Below the pieces are notes generated by a model, which worked only from the letters and a program-made list of their open reading frames with translations, was not told where the DNA came from and searched no databases. From NCBI GenBank assembly GCA_916610825.1, contig OU744449.1, positions 18,507,344 through 18,571,343 of the forward strand: a DNA stretch of 64,000 nucleotides, in the 5' to 3' direction. The position numbers and the translations under genes are program-made. Of the stretch, positions 22,244 to 34,111 are shown piece after piece (positions within the stretch are counted from its first letter, which is position 1; each line of letters starts with the position of its first letter). This DNA is from Haliclystus octoradiatus. Lineage: Eukaryota > Cnidaria > Staurozoa > Stauromedusae > Haliclystidae.

Positions 22244-23647
22244 TCATTTGCGAGGGCAAAACGCAACTGGTACTAAATAACCATTCTCCCGTTGCATTAA
22301 CACTCCTCCAAGTCCATACGAGCTAGCGTCAGCACTCACAACAATATCTTTATTTAAATTAAAATATGATAAAGATGGAAGTTTACAAATCTCATTCTTT
22401 AATGTTTCAAATGCTGCGTCTTGTGTTTCAGTCCACATCCAGGTCTTATCTGCTTTCAACAGTTCTGAAATCGGTGCCGCCTTGGATGCAAGATCCGGTA
22501 TGAACTTCCCTAGGTAGTTTAGCATACCCATAACAGTTCTTAATTCCGCAATATTTGTTGGCGCTGGTAAATCTTTTATAGCTTTTATGCGGTCGTTGTG
22601 TGGTTTTATACCCTCTGAACTAATTGAATGTCCAAAATATTTTAATTCACGACATTTCATTTGGCATTTGTTCTTATTTAATTTCAGTCCTGATACTCTA
22701 ATCTTTGATAATACTTGCTGTAATCTTTCATCATGTTCTTCCTCGGTTTTTCCATAAATTAAAATATTATCCATAATATCTGCACACCCCTGTAAACCTT
22801 CTAATAATTGAGACATCTTTCTTTGGAATATTTCCGGAGCCAAAGAGATTCCCATCGGAATCCGAATAAAACAAAACCGTCCAAACGGTGTAATAAATGC
22901 TGTGAGAAGTGAGCTTTGTTCGTCTAACGATATTTGATAATAACCGCCCGCAGCGTCTAATGCTGTATATAATGTTGAGCCTACAAGCTGTGGTGCAACG
23001 TCGTCTAAATTAGGTAACATGTAATGTTCTCTTTTTACACTTGAATTTAGCCTTTTGAAATCGACACAGATTCTAACAGATCCGTTCTTTTTAATAACCG
23101 GCAACATCGGTGCACACCAATCAGTAGCTTCACCAATTGGTATCTCTCTTATAATTCCATACTCTTTCATCCTTTCCAATTCTTTCTTGACTTTAGCCAT
23201 CATTGGAAACGGGACACGACGGGGTACCGGAATACAGTAAGGTTGAGCATTGTTTCTAAGATTAATAACAACAGGTTCAGTGTTCATCAAACCATGAGTG
23301 TCAAAAATATCATCGATGTTATCTAATCTAGCAATTAAACCAAGTGATACGCATGCCTCTCTACCAAGTAAATTGTTCTTTGGTCCGTCACCTACATAAA
23401 TCGTCGTACTTTCTTCTTTGCCTTTGTGACGCAATACAGTTGTAAACTTTCCCAAACACCTAACCTTCCCACCAGGTGAAGATAGCGTAGTTTGTGTTGA
23501 CATTAGGATCGGTGAAGGTATTAATTTGTTGTACGACTCCGCTGATAAAAGTGTGACATCAGCCCCTGTGTCAATTTTGAAACATATGTCTTCATTCAGA
23601 ACTTTAATATCCACTGTCCAGTTCTTAGCAGAACGACTATTAATCAA
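22244..23647 (-). pseudogene. Gypsy protease and reverse transcriptase
   Basis: The aspartic protease motif is KIDTGADVTLLS at residues ~25-36. RT motifs follow: CVDFKRLNSSVKRE, YTALDAAGGYYQI (motif A), GISLAPEIFQRKM, then the catalytic box, here IMDNILIYGKTEEEH, where the second Asp of the D-D pair is Asn. The RNase H start (SYGLGGVLMQR) is reached before a TGA at about 22,243. The Asn substitution would abolish polymerisation, and the nonsense codon cuts RNase H and integrase off. Confidence 0.85.
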
Positions 23648-23691
23648 AGTATCAATACTAAAGCTTTCGTTGATTTTAACTGATATGTCTT

Positions 23692-24198
23692 CTACCGCTT
23701 TACTCTTGCATACTCTGGCAAAGTGATTTTTATTTTACATTTGCGGCATTCTTTGTTGTATGCGGGGCATTGCCGTCTTGCATTTTTTGTGCCACAACGA
23801 CCACACCCAGTTTGATCGTGTCGTCCGTTGCCTTGTTGTTGACTCTGAGATCCCGGAGTGCGATAATTATTATTTCCCCAAGCTTTCTTTTGTATTGCTT
23901 GTACCAACGCTGTATCATCGGTATTATTATCTTGAATATTCATATGTTCCTTTACTAACTCAGTCTGTCGAGATACTCTGATAGCCTTTTCCAATGTTAA
24001 ATTTGACATCAATTGTAGTTTTTCACATAGCTGACGATTGCGCAGACCAATGACCAACCTATCTCTTATTTGATCATCGACATCTACATAGTTACAATGC
24101 TGTGATAACGTTTGTAAGCATCTCACAAACTCTTCTACTGTTTCATCGTCTTTCTGCTTTCTTTGTTGAAACACGGCACGTTCATGAATTATGTTCAT
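23692..24198 (-). pseudogene. Gypsy gag, C-terminal part with zinc knuckles
   Basis: The capsid-like region contains RKQKDDETVEEFVRCLQTLS and DRLVIGLRNRQLCEKL, the usual retrotransposon gag helices. A Gln/Gly/Asn linker follows, then CGRCGTKNARRQCPAYNKEC and CRKCK. The second knuckle is disrupted by a frame change near 23,730. Confidence 0.75.
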
Positions 24199-24491
24199 CT
24201 TTGGAATAAGTAAGCCGTAAAAGTTTTTATAACATCTTCATAGCACGTGTCTTTTTCATCTTCTTCTGTACTTTCATCCCCATTTACAATGGTCTTTTTC
24301 CCCCATGTAAATGTCTTTAAAATCTTGGATGCATCTTTGCTGCCCATGCAGTAAATAAGAGAATCACGCTGACATTGACCTTCTTCCGTGTTCAGCTTTG
24401 TGGCGCAACGAAATCTATTAAAATTTTCTATCCTGTCCTCCCATTCCTCTGCTCGGAAACTAAACTTTGGGGGCTGTTCGTATCTTGCCAT
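24195..24491 (-). pseudogene. Gypsy gag, N-terminal part
   Basis: An ATG at 24,491 opens a 98-codon frame with PPKFSFRAEEWEDRIENFNR, an N-terminal gag pattern common in Mag-like elements. It ends by frameshift at the junction with the next gag block, which starts in another frame at 24,198. Confidence 0.7.
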
Positions 24492-24530
24492 CTCTATTTA
24501 ACTAGTACAATAGTAACGTTAACGATTTTA

Positions 24531-24542
24531 CATCTGACACCA
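24531..24542 (-). other. Probable primer-binding site of the gypsy element
   Basis: On the minus strand TGGTGTCAGATG lies about 40 bp before the gag ATG and directly after a possible LTR end ATTATGACA. A TGG start right after a CA-ending LTR is the standard arrangement for a tRNA primer site. Confidence 0.55.
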
Positions 24543-24689
24543 TGTCATAATATTAAATGAGAGACATAAAACGACAACCTGACTCGGGCGTAGCCAACAA
24601 GAATCTAATCATAACATTCTAACACACGTGTAAAACTAACACATTCATGATTAACTATAAAGGTGTCATTCATGATATGTGACAAAAAT

Positions 24690-25840
24690 CTAACTTCCTC
24701 GTTCGTCCCCTTGATCTCTAGCAACGAAATGGCAATTTGGCACGCTGTTGGTCGTTTTAAATACAATAAAAGTGGAAAGTATTTAGCTAACGTGATAATC
24801 GACACCAAGTTGTCGCTATTTTGTCTTCCATAATTTTTAAACTAGACAAAGTTTGCCCCGAAAAATCCGTTGAAACGATTGCTAATTCTCCGAAATAATT
24901 TCTAGAAGGTTCTTACATGCTGCTTGTCTAGACAGTGAGACACTGGCAACAAGCATGGCCAAAATCCCTACAAAAAAAATGCTAAAAAGAGACCTGGTAA
25001 ACTGTAGAAATGTTTGTTATCATTTTTGTTGCGATAATCTTTTTCTGGTGCAAGTTGATTGAGGTCTACCAACTTTACCATTGTAAATTCCATTGTGTAG
25101 ATCGACCAATTGCTGGTAGTCCCATTGTTTTTGCTCTTGCACTTACAACTATTGGTCAACAAACAATCGAAAAGTCTGTAAGCCTGGAGTCTAGACCGTC
25201 AATCAACATTCAACAAGGGTTACAGAGGTCAGAGACAAGACATTTCAATCGAATTTATTACTTTTGAAGTTTACAAGGATTTAGATTTGCATGCCTGGTT
25301 TGACCATTCATGATTTATGAAGAGATTTTGACTGTGTTTTTTGCCAATGTCTAGGCAATCAGTATTGATAATACCCTTATCGAAACTATGTTCAGCATTC
25401 AAGCGTGGAAAGATGCTATACGATTGCAAAATATTGCAAAATATATCGCTCCAAACGATTCTTCAAAATAGTGTTGATAAGTTTTTACATACTGATTACC
25501 TAGACACTGGCAAAAACCTTCAATCAACGTCCACCAGCTAAAAGATCATCCTAATAAAAATGAAAACAAACATTTCTACAGTTACCTAAGTTTGTTTTTA
25601 GCATTTTTGAAGGGATTTTGGCCATGTTTGTTGCCAGTGTATGTATGTGTCTAGGCAAGCATCATGCCAATTGTAAAATCATTGAAGAGAAAATAGCGAC
25701 GAAGTGGTGTCGATAATCATGCTAGCTAAATACTTTCCACTTTTATTATATTTACAACGTCCAACAGCGTATACTGAATAATGCCATTTCGTTGTCAGAG
25801 TTCAAGGGGACGAAAGAAGAAGCTACAATTTGATCCCGTT
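24690..25840. repeat. Long imperfect inverted repeat (foldback), ~300-bp arms
   Basis: 24,690-25,030 is inverted at about 25,550-25,835. Shared blocks include AAAGTGGAAAGTATTTAGCT (24,768) against AGCTAAATACTTTCCACTTT (25,725), and AACATTTCTACAG against CTGTAGAAATGTTTG. The spacer at 25,310-25,370 holds a further degraded copy of one block. No coding capacity is seen. The arm begins about 150 bp beyond the gypsy primer site, so it could lie within or beside its LTR. Confidence 0.7.
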
Positions 25841-26503
25841 AGGTCTGCGCGCAGCTGGCTACTCGGTTTCTGCATCGCTTCAGAAATATCCATCATCAAC
25901 ATTTGAATCGAATTTTGATCCTAATTCGGCTTCATAGAAAAGAGCTTATTCATGAAAATTTTATCTACTCGATGTGAAAAATAAAAAAATGAAATACCAA
26001 AAGAACCAGTAACTTTTGTATGAGGATCAGAGACTCATCAGTGTTTTTAATTTTTAACGATCAGAGCCTCAAATTGTTCTTTTAACCTGTTGTTCTTCGC
26101 AATGTCGTTTTCTTGAAATTCAATGCCTCGACCCATGAACTGTATCATCATCATGTACTGTACTTCAGTGTATTTCCTTGTCTCCTGTAAATTCTTCTTG
26201 AGGTTCAATCGTGGTGTAAGATAATTATATGCGATTCACCAAATTCAACAATCAAAGAAAAAATTCAATAACTTTCAAATTCTGTATTCCAATAATAAAT
26301 GTAACATAATTTATATAATAACTCTTGATGATCATTCCAAAATAGATTCATACAAAATACTCATAAACTAACAATACAACTTATTCTAATCAAAGCCAAA
26401 ACAAAAACATAACATTTTTCTTTAAAACAGTATTCCGCACCCTAATCCTATTCAACCAATCAGTGCATAACATGGCGGAAATATCCGAAATAACACTTTC
26501 AAC
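25841..26503. other. Intergenic, nothing recognised
   Basis: AT-rich sequence without convincing exons, repeats or structure. Confidence 0.5.
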
Positions 26504-27051
26504 AGGGGCGCAAATTAGGGGGTGCGGGGGGTGTCTAGCCCCCCCATTTTGAATTTTTGGCCAAAAGTCGGTCCCTGTTGGTCCTACGATAACTTTGCAA
26601 ATAATAAGCTTAGAAGAGCAGAAAGTAGATTTGACGGATTTTCATATTAAACTTTACTTTCAAGTAGGACGTTCCAGACATTCTAGTGAATAAAGCACGC
26701 AGTACAGAATAATAGATATTTGAATAGATGGAGATTCCAATAATCGGCTTATATGAATTCATGACTATCGATACATTTCTGTCGTTAATTGGTTTTACTT
26801 CCCGTCATTTTTCTAACAATTGTTAGCACATCTAACAACCCATTGACAAGTCACACCGCCTATGAAATGTATGATGAATAATGCCTTATTTGTGTGGAAA
26901 CTGCTCCGTTCATGTGATTTTATATATTACCGTTGAAGTAATAATGTGACTGGACTGCTTACGGTACGGTACAATTTAATTTATTTTGTATTGAAATGTC
27001 GTTATTCCGTGAATTGAAAGGTATCAATTTTAAAGAAGTAAATTGATAAAT

Positions 27052-27192
27052 CATGCCGAACAATAGACATAAAGTAATTTGTGGAATATGTAAAAGAGTG
27101 TTTGACAACGACTACAAGGGTCTTCATTGTAAAGCTGCTCATCCCGAATATACAGCAAAAACACTGCCGATAATTCATCCTAATCAATCATC
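27052..27192 (+). pseudogene. hAT transposase gene, exon 1 (zinc-finger-like)
   Basis: ATG at 27,052 opens 47 codons containing CGICKRVFDNDYKGLHCKAAH, a small Cys/His cluster, then runs to a consensus donor (TCATCG|GTAAGT) in phase 0. The next exon begins at 28,046 after TTTTTCCTATAG in the same phase, so the pair fits an 853-bp intron. Transposases of this group often begin with a short zinc-binding element. Confidence 0.6.
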
Positions 27193-27635
27193 GGTAAGTT
27201 GATCATCTCAGATATGTTGACTTACATAAGGGACGCATATACTGTAGTATAACTAAAATGTTTTGCGTTTGTTATTATACGATTTTCAATATTTATGTTT
27301 TTTAACATTGCATGTTACCATTCATAGAATAACTAATACTAAACTTAAAGAGTTAAAGTAGGTGCACTGCGCTTGGAATTCCTGTGGACTAAAAGTTAAA
27401 GTTAATAGCTTTATGTTTAAGTTTAAGAAGTCTAAGCCGAGGCATACTTTATGGCCAAAGAAAGAAATCTGAAAGTTAATATTTTGTCAAATATAGATCG
27501 CATAATACCGCAACAAGTCATCAGAAAGATCCATCTCACGATTATCATGATTTTTATGAGGCTGCTAACTTGATAAACAACTGAAATATGATCGTCTGAA
27601 ACACTCAAAAATCACGATTTTTATGTATGTACACA

Positions 27636-27932
27636 CAGGGGCGCAGGGGTCATTCCAGGGGGACTGTAGATCCTTCTGCTAGGGCACCTAAACATTTTTT
27701 TAAATGCAAAATCAGCTCTCACCCTTTTCTTTTGCAATCTACCTTAGTATTTATATTGTAGACATATCTTTAATAAAACAATAATTTCAAGTTGATTATA
27801 TGCCCGCTGTGAAGATAATTTTCAATCTTTTCCACTGTTTAATGCTTTACTTTTAACTAGAAGAATAAAAAGCCACCTTCTGCCCCCTACGCCTCAAGGG
27901 CAGGAGGGTCAGCTGCCACTCCGAAGCCCCTG
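27636..27932. mobile_element. Non-autonomous hAT-like element in the transposase intron
   Basis: The ends CAGGGGCGCAGG and the complementary ...GAAGCCCCTG are short inverted repeats. Flanking 8-mers TGTACACA (27,628-27,635) and TGTACTCA (27,933-27,940) agree at 7 of 8 positions, fitting the 8-bp hAT target duplication. At 297 bp it is non-coding. Confidence 0.7.
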
Positions 27933-28045
27933 TGTACTCAGTTTAAAATGTGCATTCTATGCAGTATTGCTTGATTACAAATTTCAATCGGCTCATATAT
28001 ATAATATGCATGGTTTTATTTTCATTTTTGATGTTTTTCCTATAG

Positions 28046-30334
28046 CTGCGAGGCCATTTCACCAAAAGTGCATCTCAATCAGGTCAGTCTTCAATTAATT
28101 CTCAGCAGCTGTGTTCAAGCTCCTCTGATTCAGCCAACGCAATAACAAGTGTAGCTCAATTAGTAAACAAAACGGTTGTAGGCTAAACGGTAGAGGAAAG
28201 CAATCAGATGTTAGGAATGAAAAGCAAAGAGATGACAGAAGAGTTACAAGACGAAATCGATACGCTTCAGAATTCGCAATGTAACTCAGATAGAGAGGCT
28301 ACTAGATCTAGATTACATGAAGAGCCTGAGCGACCTCATACTTTACAACCAGTAAGAAAACAGCAAAGATTGGAACTGAATGATGACACCTCAATGACAG
28401 TTGATTTATCAGATACTTCGAATGATGATGATGATTCTATGGCATCTTCTTCTTGGAGAACGTCAAAATGGATCACTTGTGTTGGACAACTACGATTTCT
28501 ATGCGAGAAACTGTCATCATGCCAAGAAATAATGGATAATGTTAATCAAGCAGAATTTGCTTACCCTAGAATCATCCTGGAAGATATAGTGGAGACCGTC
28601 AGACAAGTACGTGACTCATCTTCAAAACTTGTAGAAAATTCTGAAACATGTCTGCATGAATTGCGGCAAAGCCAAGAAAGCACGGAATCACCAAGTCAGA
28701 GCTTTATGCCAGTACATCATGATCCTGGTTTGCGTAGAAAAATTAAGAATGATGAAGATAGAGATTATGTATTGAGCATGGGCCCATTTCAGCCATTACT
28801 GCGATCCTATCCCAGAAATAGTGATGTCGACCCATCAAAGCAGAGCAGGTTTTGTGCTGATTGGTTTAGAGAATTTCCACATTTGGAATATTCAATCGCA
28901 AAGGATGCTGCATATTGTTTCTGCTGTCAGCTGTTTCCTACTGGATTAGGGCATGAACAATCTTTCGAGGCGTGGGTTAAAGGTGTTCGGCAATGGCACA
29001 AAATGAAAAGTAGAGGTAAAGTAAAGAAAGAAAAACTCTCGAGCCATTTCGTCAGTTGAAGCTTTGGCCATGTACCAACGACAAAATTTACATGTCGACA
29101 GTATGTTGAATAAAGGGCAGAGAAAAGAGTGCATTGAAGTCGAGTGCGAAAGGGAAAGAAACAGGGAGGCAATAAAGATATTGGTCGATGCGGCACGGTT
29201 TCTTGGTCGTCAAGGGCTAGCATTTTGAGGATCTAGTTCAGAAAATGATATGAACAGAAATTTTCATCAAGCTGTTCATTTGATTGCACGTCATTGTCCT
29301 CTTTTGAAAGGATGGCTGGATGATGCTGTATAACGCCCCCAGCGAGCTGTGTACATGTACTGGGACTCCCAAAATCAATACATTGACCATCTCCATGAGC
29401 AACTGAAGGAGGGAATTCGAGAAGAAGCAAGCAATGCAAAGTTCTTTGCTGTAATGGCCGATACTACACCCGATACATCTCACAGGGACCAATTATCAGT
29501 TGTAGTGAGATACGTGTCTGCTGAGGGTGAAATCAAGGAACGTCTCATTGATATGGGAATAACAGATGACAAAACAGGAGATGGTCAAGCAAAAGAAATC
29601 ATTAAATCCTTGAAAAGTCAGGGATTTGACACTGAAGCTGTTGCTTTTCAATCTTATGATTACACAGCCTCAATGTCCGGTAAATTTAAAGGTTGCCAAG
29701 CAAAGCTGTCTGAAAATCTGGAAAGAGAAATTCCATACTCCCATGTCTTGCTCATCGCATCAACACCACGGTTGAACACAGTTGTGCATCAAGTAGTGTT
29801 ATTTCCAACATGTTTGATACATTGCAGCTTGCCTATGTATTTTTTTAGTTCCAGTACAAAAAGATTCGCAATCTTCAAACAGCAGATGGAGGAAGATGTG
29901 AATGCTGAGAGCAATATGCAATTGAGGAATCTTTCTGGTACAAGATGGGTTGCACGATGTGAATCTATAAAAGCTGTGTGGTCTAGCTATGATGCAATCA
30001 TTTCTGCGCTGGATAAGGAAATGGAAGAGGAAGATCGTTCTACAGCAAACAAAGCAGAAAATCTTTCATTGAAGCTTGTTTCGTTTGAATTTATTGTTGC
30101 ATTAATGTTCATGCAAAATGTTATGACCAAAACAAATATACTAACTGAACATGTGCAGACAGTTAATCTTAATGTAACAGATGCGTTGGAGCCAACTTCT
30201 GCTACTATAAACACCCTAACTTCTATTCGCAAGGATGAAGATGCCATAACTCATCAAAATGACGCATCAATAAAAGTTAGTATGGATCACGATGTGGATC
30301 CTGATTTGGAGTTTTCAAGACGCCATCGCAGACG
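28046..30334 (+). pseudogene. hAT transposase, exon 2 first part: TTF zinc finger and N-terminal catalytic region
   Basis: The frame from 28,046 holds a TAA at 28,184 and then reads on. RFCADWFREFPHLEYSIAKD followed by YCFCCQLFPTG (28,850-28,945) is the TTF-type zinc finger found in ZMYM1-like and other hAT-derived proteins. FFAVMADTTPDTSHRDQLSV (29,440-29,500) starts the RNase-H-like/DUF4371 region with its conserved Asp, and SGTRWVARCESIKAVW (29,935-29,980) is another family hallmark. Defects: a frameshift near 29,055, stops at about 29,227 and 29,331, and a compensating pair of frameshifts between about 29,740 and 29,850. The coding region is then cut by the 1.3-kb element at 30,335. Confidence 0.85.
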
Positions 30335-31668
30335 CAAATTTTTTTTAACAAACCCATGAAGCGCATCCCTGGCCATCAACGCATGCGTATAATGAACGAA
30401 CAGTAACTTGTAAACATTTCGGGAAAAATTAAAACTTCGTCTCGACCAGGACTCCAACCAGCATAACCTGCACTCTCTACCCATACCCTGCAACTTCGTC
30501 TCGACTCAATCCGAATGAGTTACGCCAACCGACGACAACTCATGAAACAGAAATGAATTTATACTCGACCGAGTGGTTATCACGTGACCTGACCTTGACT
30601 TGCCCAAGTCTCACTTTTACTTTTACGATTTTGATATGTTTGTAAGTGAGACTTGTGTCCTTTGGCAATTCTATTGTTTAGAAAACAAAGATGCCGCCAA
30701 CAAAATCTCGTCGATGACGTTGTTTTATCTGAGTATTCCAGGGTGTCAACAGTCAACAGCGAACGAATCGTAAAATATATAGGAGCCTGAAAAGCTGCTA
30801 AAATGTTTGACAGAAATGGACAAATGGTGGCTTGAGTCACTTGCATATATATATTTCAGGATATTGGAGCTAATTAAACTCGATAACTAATTTTATTATT
30901 CTAACTTACTGATTCTTATTACTTATTTATTAGTCATTGATTTACCGAATGCTCTTGACGAATGCTCCTGTTTACTGCAAACTTTTTGAGCGCTCGCTTT
31001 TTGAGAGCTTTTTGAAATATGATTCATTGTGGAAATGATAAACATTTCACTTGAAGGTTGCTATGTTCTGAATAAATCTTTCCCTTGCTCTTGTACACGA
31101 CGTGGAACTGTTGGATTTTTCGATGGAGCCCAAAGCATTCACAATGATACAATATTAAACGATCTTGGAGGGTAAAAACATTTACAGATACTTTCGCCAT
31201 CTGTATTCTGAATGATGATGTTGAAATAAGTTTGTAATTTTTGACAAGCATCAGTTAATCGACTTGATTTAATAACCATAAGTTTCCATATAGATTTAAT
31301 TCATTTTATTTTGGCTTGCATGTTACATCTTTCATTAATTTACGAAATGTTGGACCCCGTCTTTCCCCGTACATCAAATGCGTGATAATTTGTCAGAACA
31401 ATACGATCAAACAGAATGCCGTTGTGCAGAATCCTGCACAACGCTGTACGAAGGGAATAAGTCCCGCTTACCGCTCGTCAAAGTGCGGTATATCAAAGCG
31501 GGACTTATAGATCAGTCAAGACCTGACCCTAACCCTAACCCTAAACGGGTGGATCACGTGATCGGGTGGATCACGCCTCATGTTCACCCAAGTAGACCAA
31601 ATGCAAACGAGACAGGGATGCGCTTGATGGCCAGGGATGCGCTTCATGGGTTTGTTAATAAAAATCTG
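30335..31668. mobile_element. 1.33-kb non-autonomous element splitting the hAT transposase
   Basis: Terminal inverted repeats of about 48 bp share AACAAACCCATGAAGCGCAT and GGCCATCAA. The flanks CATCGCAGACG at 30,324-30,334 and 31,669-31,679 are an exact 11-bp direct repeat. A 9-11 bp duplication suggests a Mutator-like origin. It belongs to the repeat family at 11,284-11,850 and carries three CCCTAA telomere-like units and an AAGTCCCGCTT palindrome. Open frames inside are chance. Confidence 0.85.
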
Positions 31669-31679
31669 CATCGCAGACG

Positions 31680-32292
31680 CCTAGGCCTACAGCCAAGGAG
31701 ATACGATGAAAATGCAGCTAACAGTGTTGAATTTACTTTACAAAGCTTTTATCGCACAGAATTTTTAAAGGTACTAGATACCCAGATCAAACTTTTGAAG
31801 GAAAACTATGAAGATGCATTCAAAATTATTGAACCTGTTGTTTTGGTCTTTAAGCCACCATACAATGAGAATGTAAAATCGAGTCAGGTTCAACAGCTTC
31901 TCAATCTTTTTCCGATTTCCGCAAGACCTAATATTGAATCATTGGAAAGTCAAATTGAAATATTTCGAATTCGTAGCAAAGATTACTTGACAGGGTGCAA
32001 TTATTTTAAAGATGCTTATAGTTATTGTCTTCAGTACTTGAATGTTTTCCCATTAACGTTGCGTTGTCTCAAGCTACTATTGACAGCACCAATAACCTCT
32101 GCCTCTAATGAGCGAGCTTTCTCCAAGTTAAACTTAGTAAAGACTTTATTAAGGAGTACAACCAGTCAAACACGTCTCCATGGTCTAATGAGTTTGGCAA
32201 CAGAGAGAGACATCACAGATGCATTAAATTTGGATGATGTTGTGAAAAAGTGGGCAAAGGTACCAAAGACTGGAAGACAGATGAAAACATAA
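31680..32292 (+). pseudogene. hAT transposase, C-terminal part with dimerisation domain
   Basis: Directly after the inserted element the transposase frame resumes at RRLGLQPRRYDENA. It includes CNYFKDAYSYCLQYLN (32,000-32,043) and the hAT dimerisation motif LTAPITSASNERAFSKLN (32,080-32,134), then TTSQTRLHGLMSLATERD and a TAA near 32,292. This region mediates transposase dimerisation in hAT proteins. A 172-bp exact copy of 31,873-32,044 lies at 34,906-35,077. Confidence 0.85.
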
Positions 32293-32694
32293 TTAATTCA
32301 ATTCACATTTCAAAGTATTAAATGCAACATGATTATCATTGATAGAAAAATATATTGTATTCATGTTTGACTCAATAGGTTATGATTCATGTTATTATAA
32401 ATGTATTGAATTTTTCATTTACACATAGTAGTGAATTTATATTAGTGAATTTCTTTTGTTAATTTTTAGAGTGATCAGTCCACTGTGCCCATAGTGCTTA
32501 CATTATTAAATTTGATTTGTAAAGCATTGAAATATTTTTTTGTGATTCCAACAAATGCTTTCCTAGTGTGCCAGAATATCCACAGTAGGTGCGCCAATGT
32601 AGGAAAGTTTCTTAACAAATGTCGGAAATATGACACAAAATTATGCTGAGAAATTTAAGAAAAAAATCGGTCGCTTTTAACAGACACCCCCCTA

Positions 32695-32875
32695 AGATTA
32701 ATTTCAATTGGACGTTTATTTTCGTCCGTCCGCCCTGAACATTCCGTGAACGTTCACGGAACGTTCGTGAATCGGACTGAATTGGACGCTCCTCGAACTT
32801 TCGAAGAACTTTAAACTGTTTACAAGATATCACGTACGTTCACGGAACGTTCCGTGAACGTTCAATAATTGTAAT
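32695..32875. repeat. Palindrome-rich repeat, GAACGTTCACGGAACGTTC family
   Basis: Overlapping short palindromes such as GTGAACGTTCAC and CACGGAACGTTCCGTGAACG lie in a 180-bp stretch. A second copy at 37,815-38,170 is split by another element. The architecture parallels the GTTCATGAAC family. Confidence 0.65.
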
Positions 32876-33954
32876 TTCAAAAATCCTGCAAAACATATAG
32901 TTGGCAAATTATATATGATGTTTTGGCGAACAAATAACAATAATTAACTTCCGGAAGAGTTTCGTTCGGGAATTATGAAACCTCACGTAGATCAAGATAT
33001 TATAATAGTAACGACTTTTCAAGCAAAACAAACAGACGTAATTGTGTATTGAAAATGCCGCGAATTTCACATGTGATTTATGGAAAAACTGTAATATAAT
33101 CGAGCTACAATTTAGCAATATTCTACAGCAGGGTTACTCAATACCACTTAATAAGTTGATTGACTTTCAATTCGGCCATCAAAGTCTGCGTACACTATAT
33201 GAAACCCAAACCCGTGACATGTTTCAACATTTTCTGTATATTGCTCTTCAGCGGGAAACGTGACCCGGTCCAAAATTAGACCGAAAACCAGTTGCTCGGT
33301 AACGTCCAATCAGGAAAGAGGATTTCACGAATGTCAATCAAACAAGAAATGACGATTCTGTAAATTTTCTCTTCAGTTTTTCAAAATATTGAGATTATAA
33401 ATCGTTAGTTTTGGGATTAAATATTATTAATTTATACATTTAACATTCCGCAATAATTTAAATATAATAAATCTCTTGAAAAGTAATTTTCGCCAAACGT
33501 AAATATTTCCAGCAAGTAAATATTCTGTATAGCAATTGGTAAGTAAGCAATAGTGTCATGAACAATCAACTGTCTTAAATAACATGTGTAAAGTAAAGAT
33601 TTATTAAATAAATAATTTTATACATTATATTTAAAATTCTATGCATTTATGTTTATCAAGTATACATTTCTTTCTGCATTTACAAATTTGTAATTGTCTA
33701 TCAGAATGCATGTTAACTGTAACTTCCTCCCCAAGGTTTCCAGAAATGACTGAGGGTTCATTGAGTTATATACACCCACATCATTGCCTATTATATTCCT
33801 CGGTTTTCTCTTCTTCTGGTGAAAATTTATAGATACTATATTGATTTACGGGCAAATCCATACCTAAAAACAGATGAAAAACAACAAAATATTTAAGACA
33901 TACAGACATAATGAGCATCATTAATTATTTCAAATTTAAAAGTCATTTCAATCA
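32876..33954. other. Intergenic, nothing firm
   Basis: AT-rich. One 73-codon open frame at 33,042-33,263 has no recognisable motif or splice support, and I do not call it a gene. Confidence 0.4.
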
Positions 33955-34025
33955 TCATTATTCATCATCATTTATTCAGAAACCCTTAAGTTACATACAA
34001 CTGTTTTCAAAGGACTGATTAACTA
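33955..34025 (-). mobile_element. LINE 3' tail fragment (CR1/Jockey-like), inverted
   Basis: ATCATCATTTATTCAGAAAC followed by a match to the reverse complement of the 3' end of the LINE at 50,880-50,945 (TACATACAACT, AAAGGACTGAT). It is 5'-truncated to about 70 bp. Confidence 0.6.
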
Positions 34026-34111
34026 CTATAATGATATAAGGTAAATTGGACAGGAAAACAGACTGCTTACTACTGCTTATTAGGTAATTTTTAGAAAATT
34101 TACTGCTTAGG

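Larger units (their letters stand above)
20743..24545 (-). mobile_element. Ty3/gypsy retrotransposon, minus strand, broken
   Basis: Read on the minus strand: primer-binding site, gag, protease, reverse transcriptase, RNase H and integrase in canonical gypsy order. The gag with its CxxCG...CPA...CRKC knuckles resembles the Mag-like lineage. Frameshifts lie in gag and integrase and stop codons near 22,243 and 21,183. I found no second LTR copy below 20,743, so it is truncated or has diverged LTRs. Confidence 0.85.
26504..32712 (+). mobile_element. hAT transposon (ZMYM1/TTF-type), dead, with nested insertions
   Basis: The left end CAGGGGCGCAAATTAGGGGG at 26,505 has the CAGGGG start typical of hAT termini. 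A right-end remnant AGACACCCCCCTAAG appears near 32,680-32,695, roughly complementary to the inner left end (GGGGGGTGTCTAG). Between them is a spliced transposase gene (27,052-32,292) carrying stops, frameshifts and two nested non-autonomous elements (27,636-27,932 in the intron; 30,335-31,668 in the coding region). The exact outer boundaries are tentative. Confidence 0.65.

Noticed and set aside
33042..33263. 73-codon open frame
   Set aside because: No motif, no splice context and no start context beyond chance.
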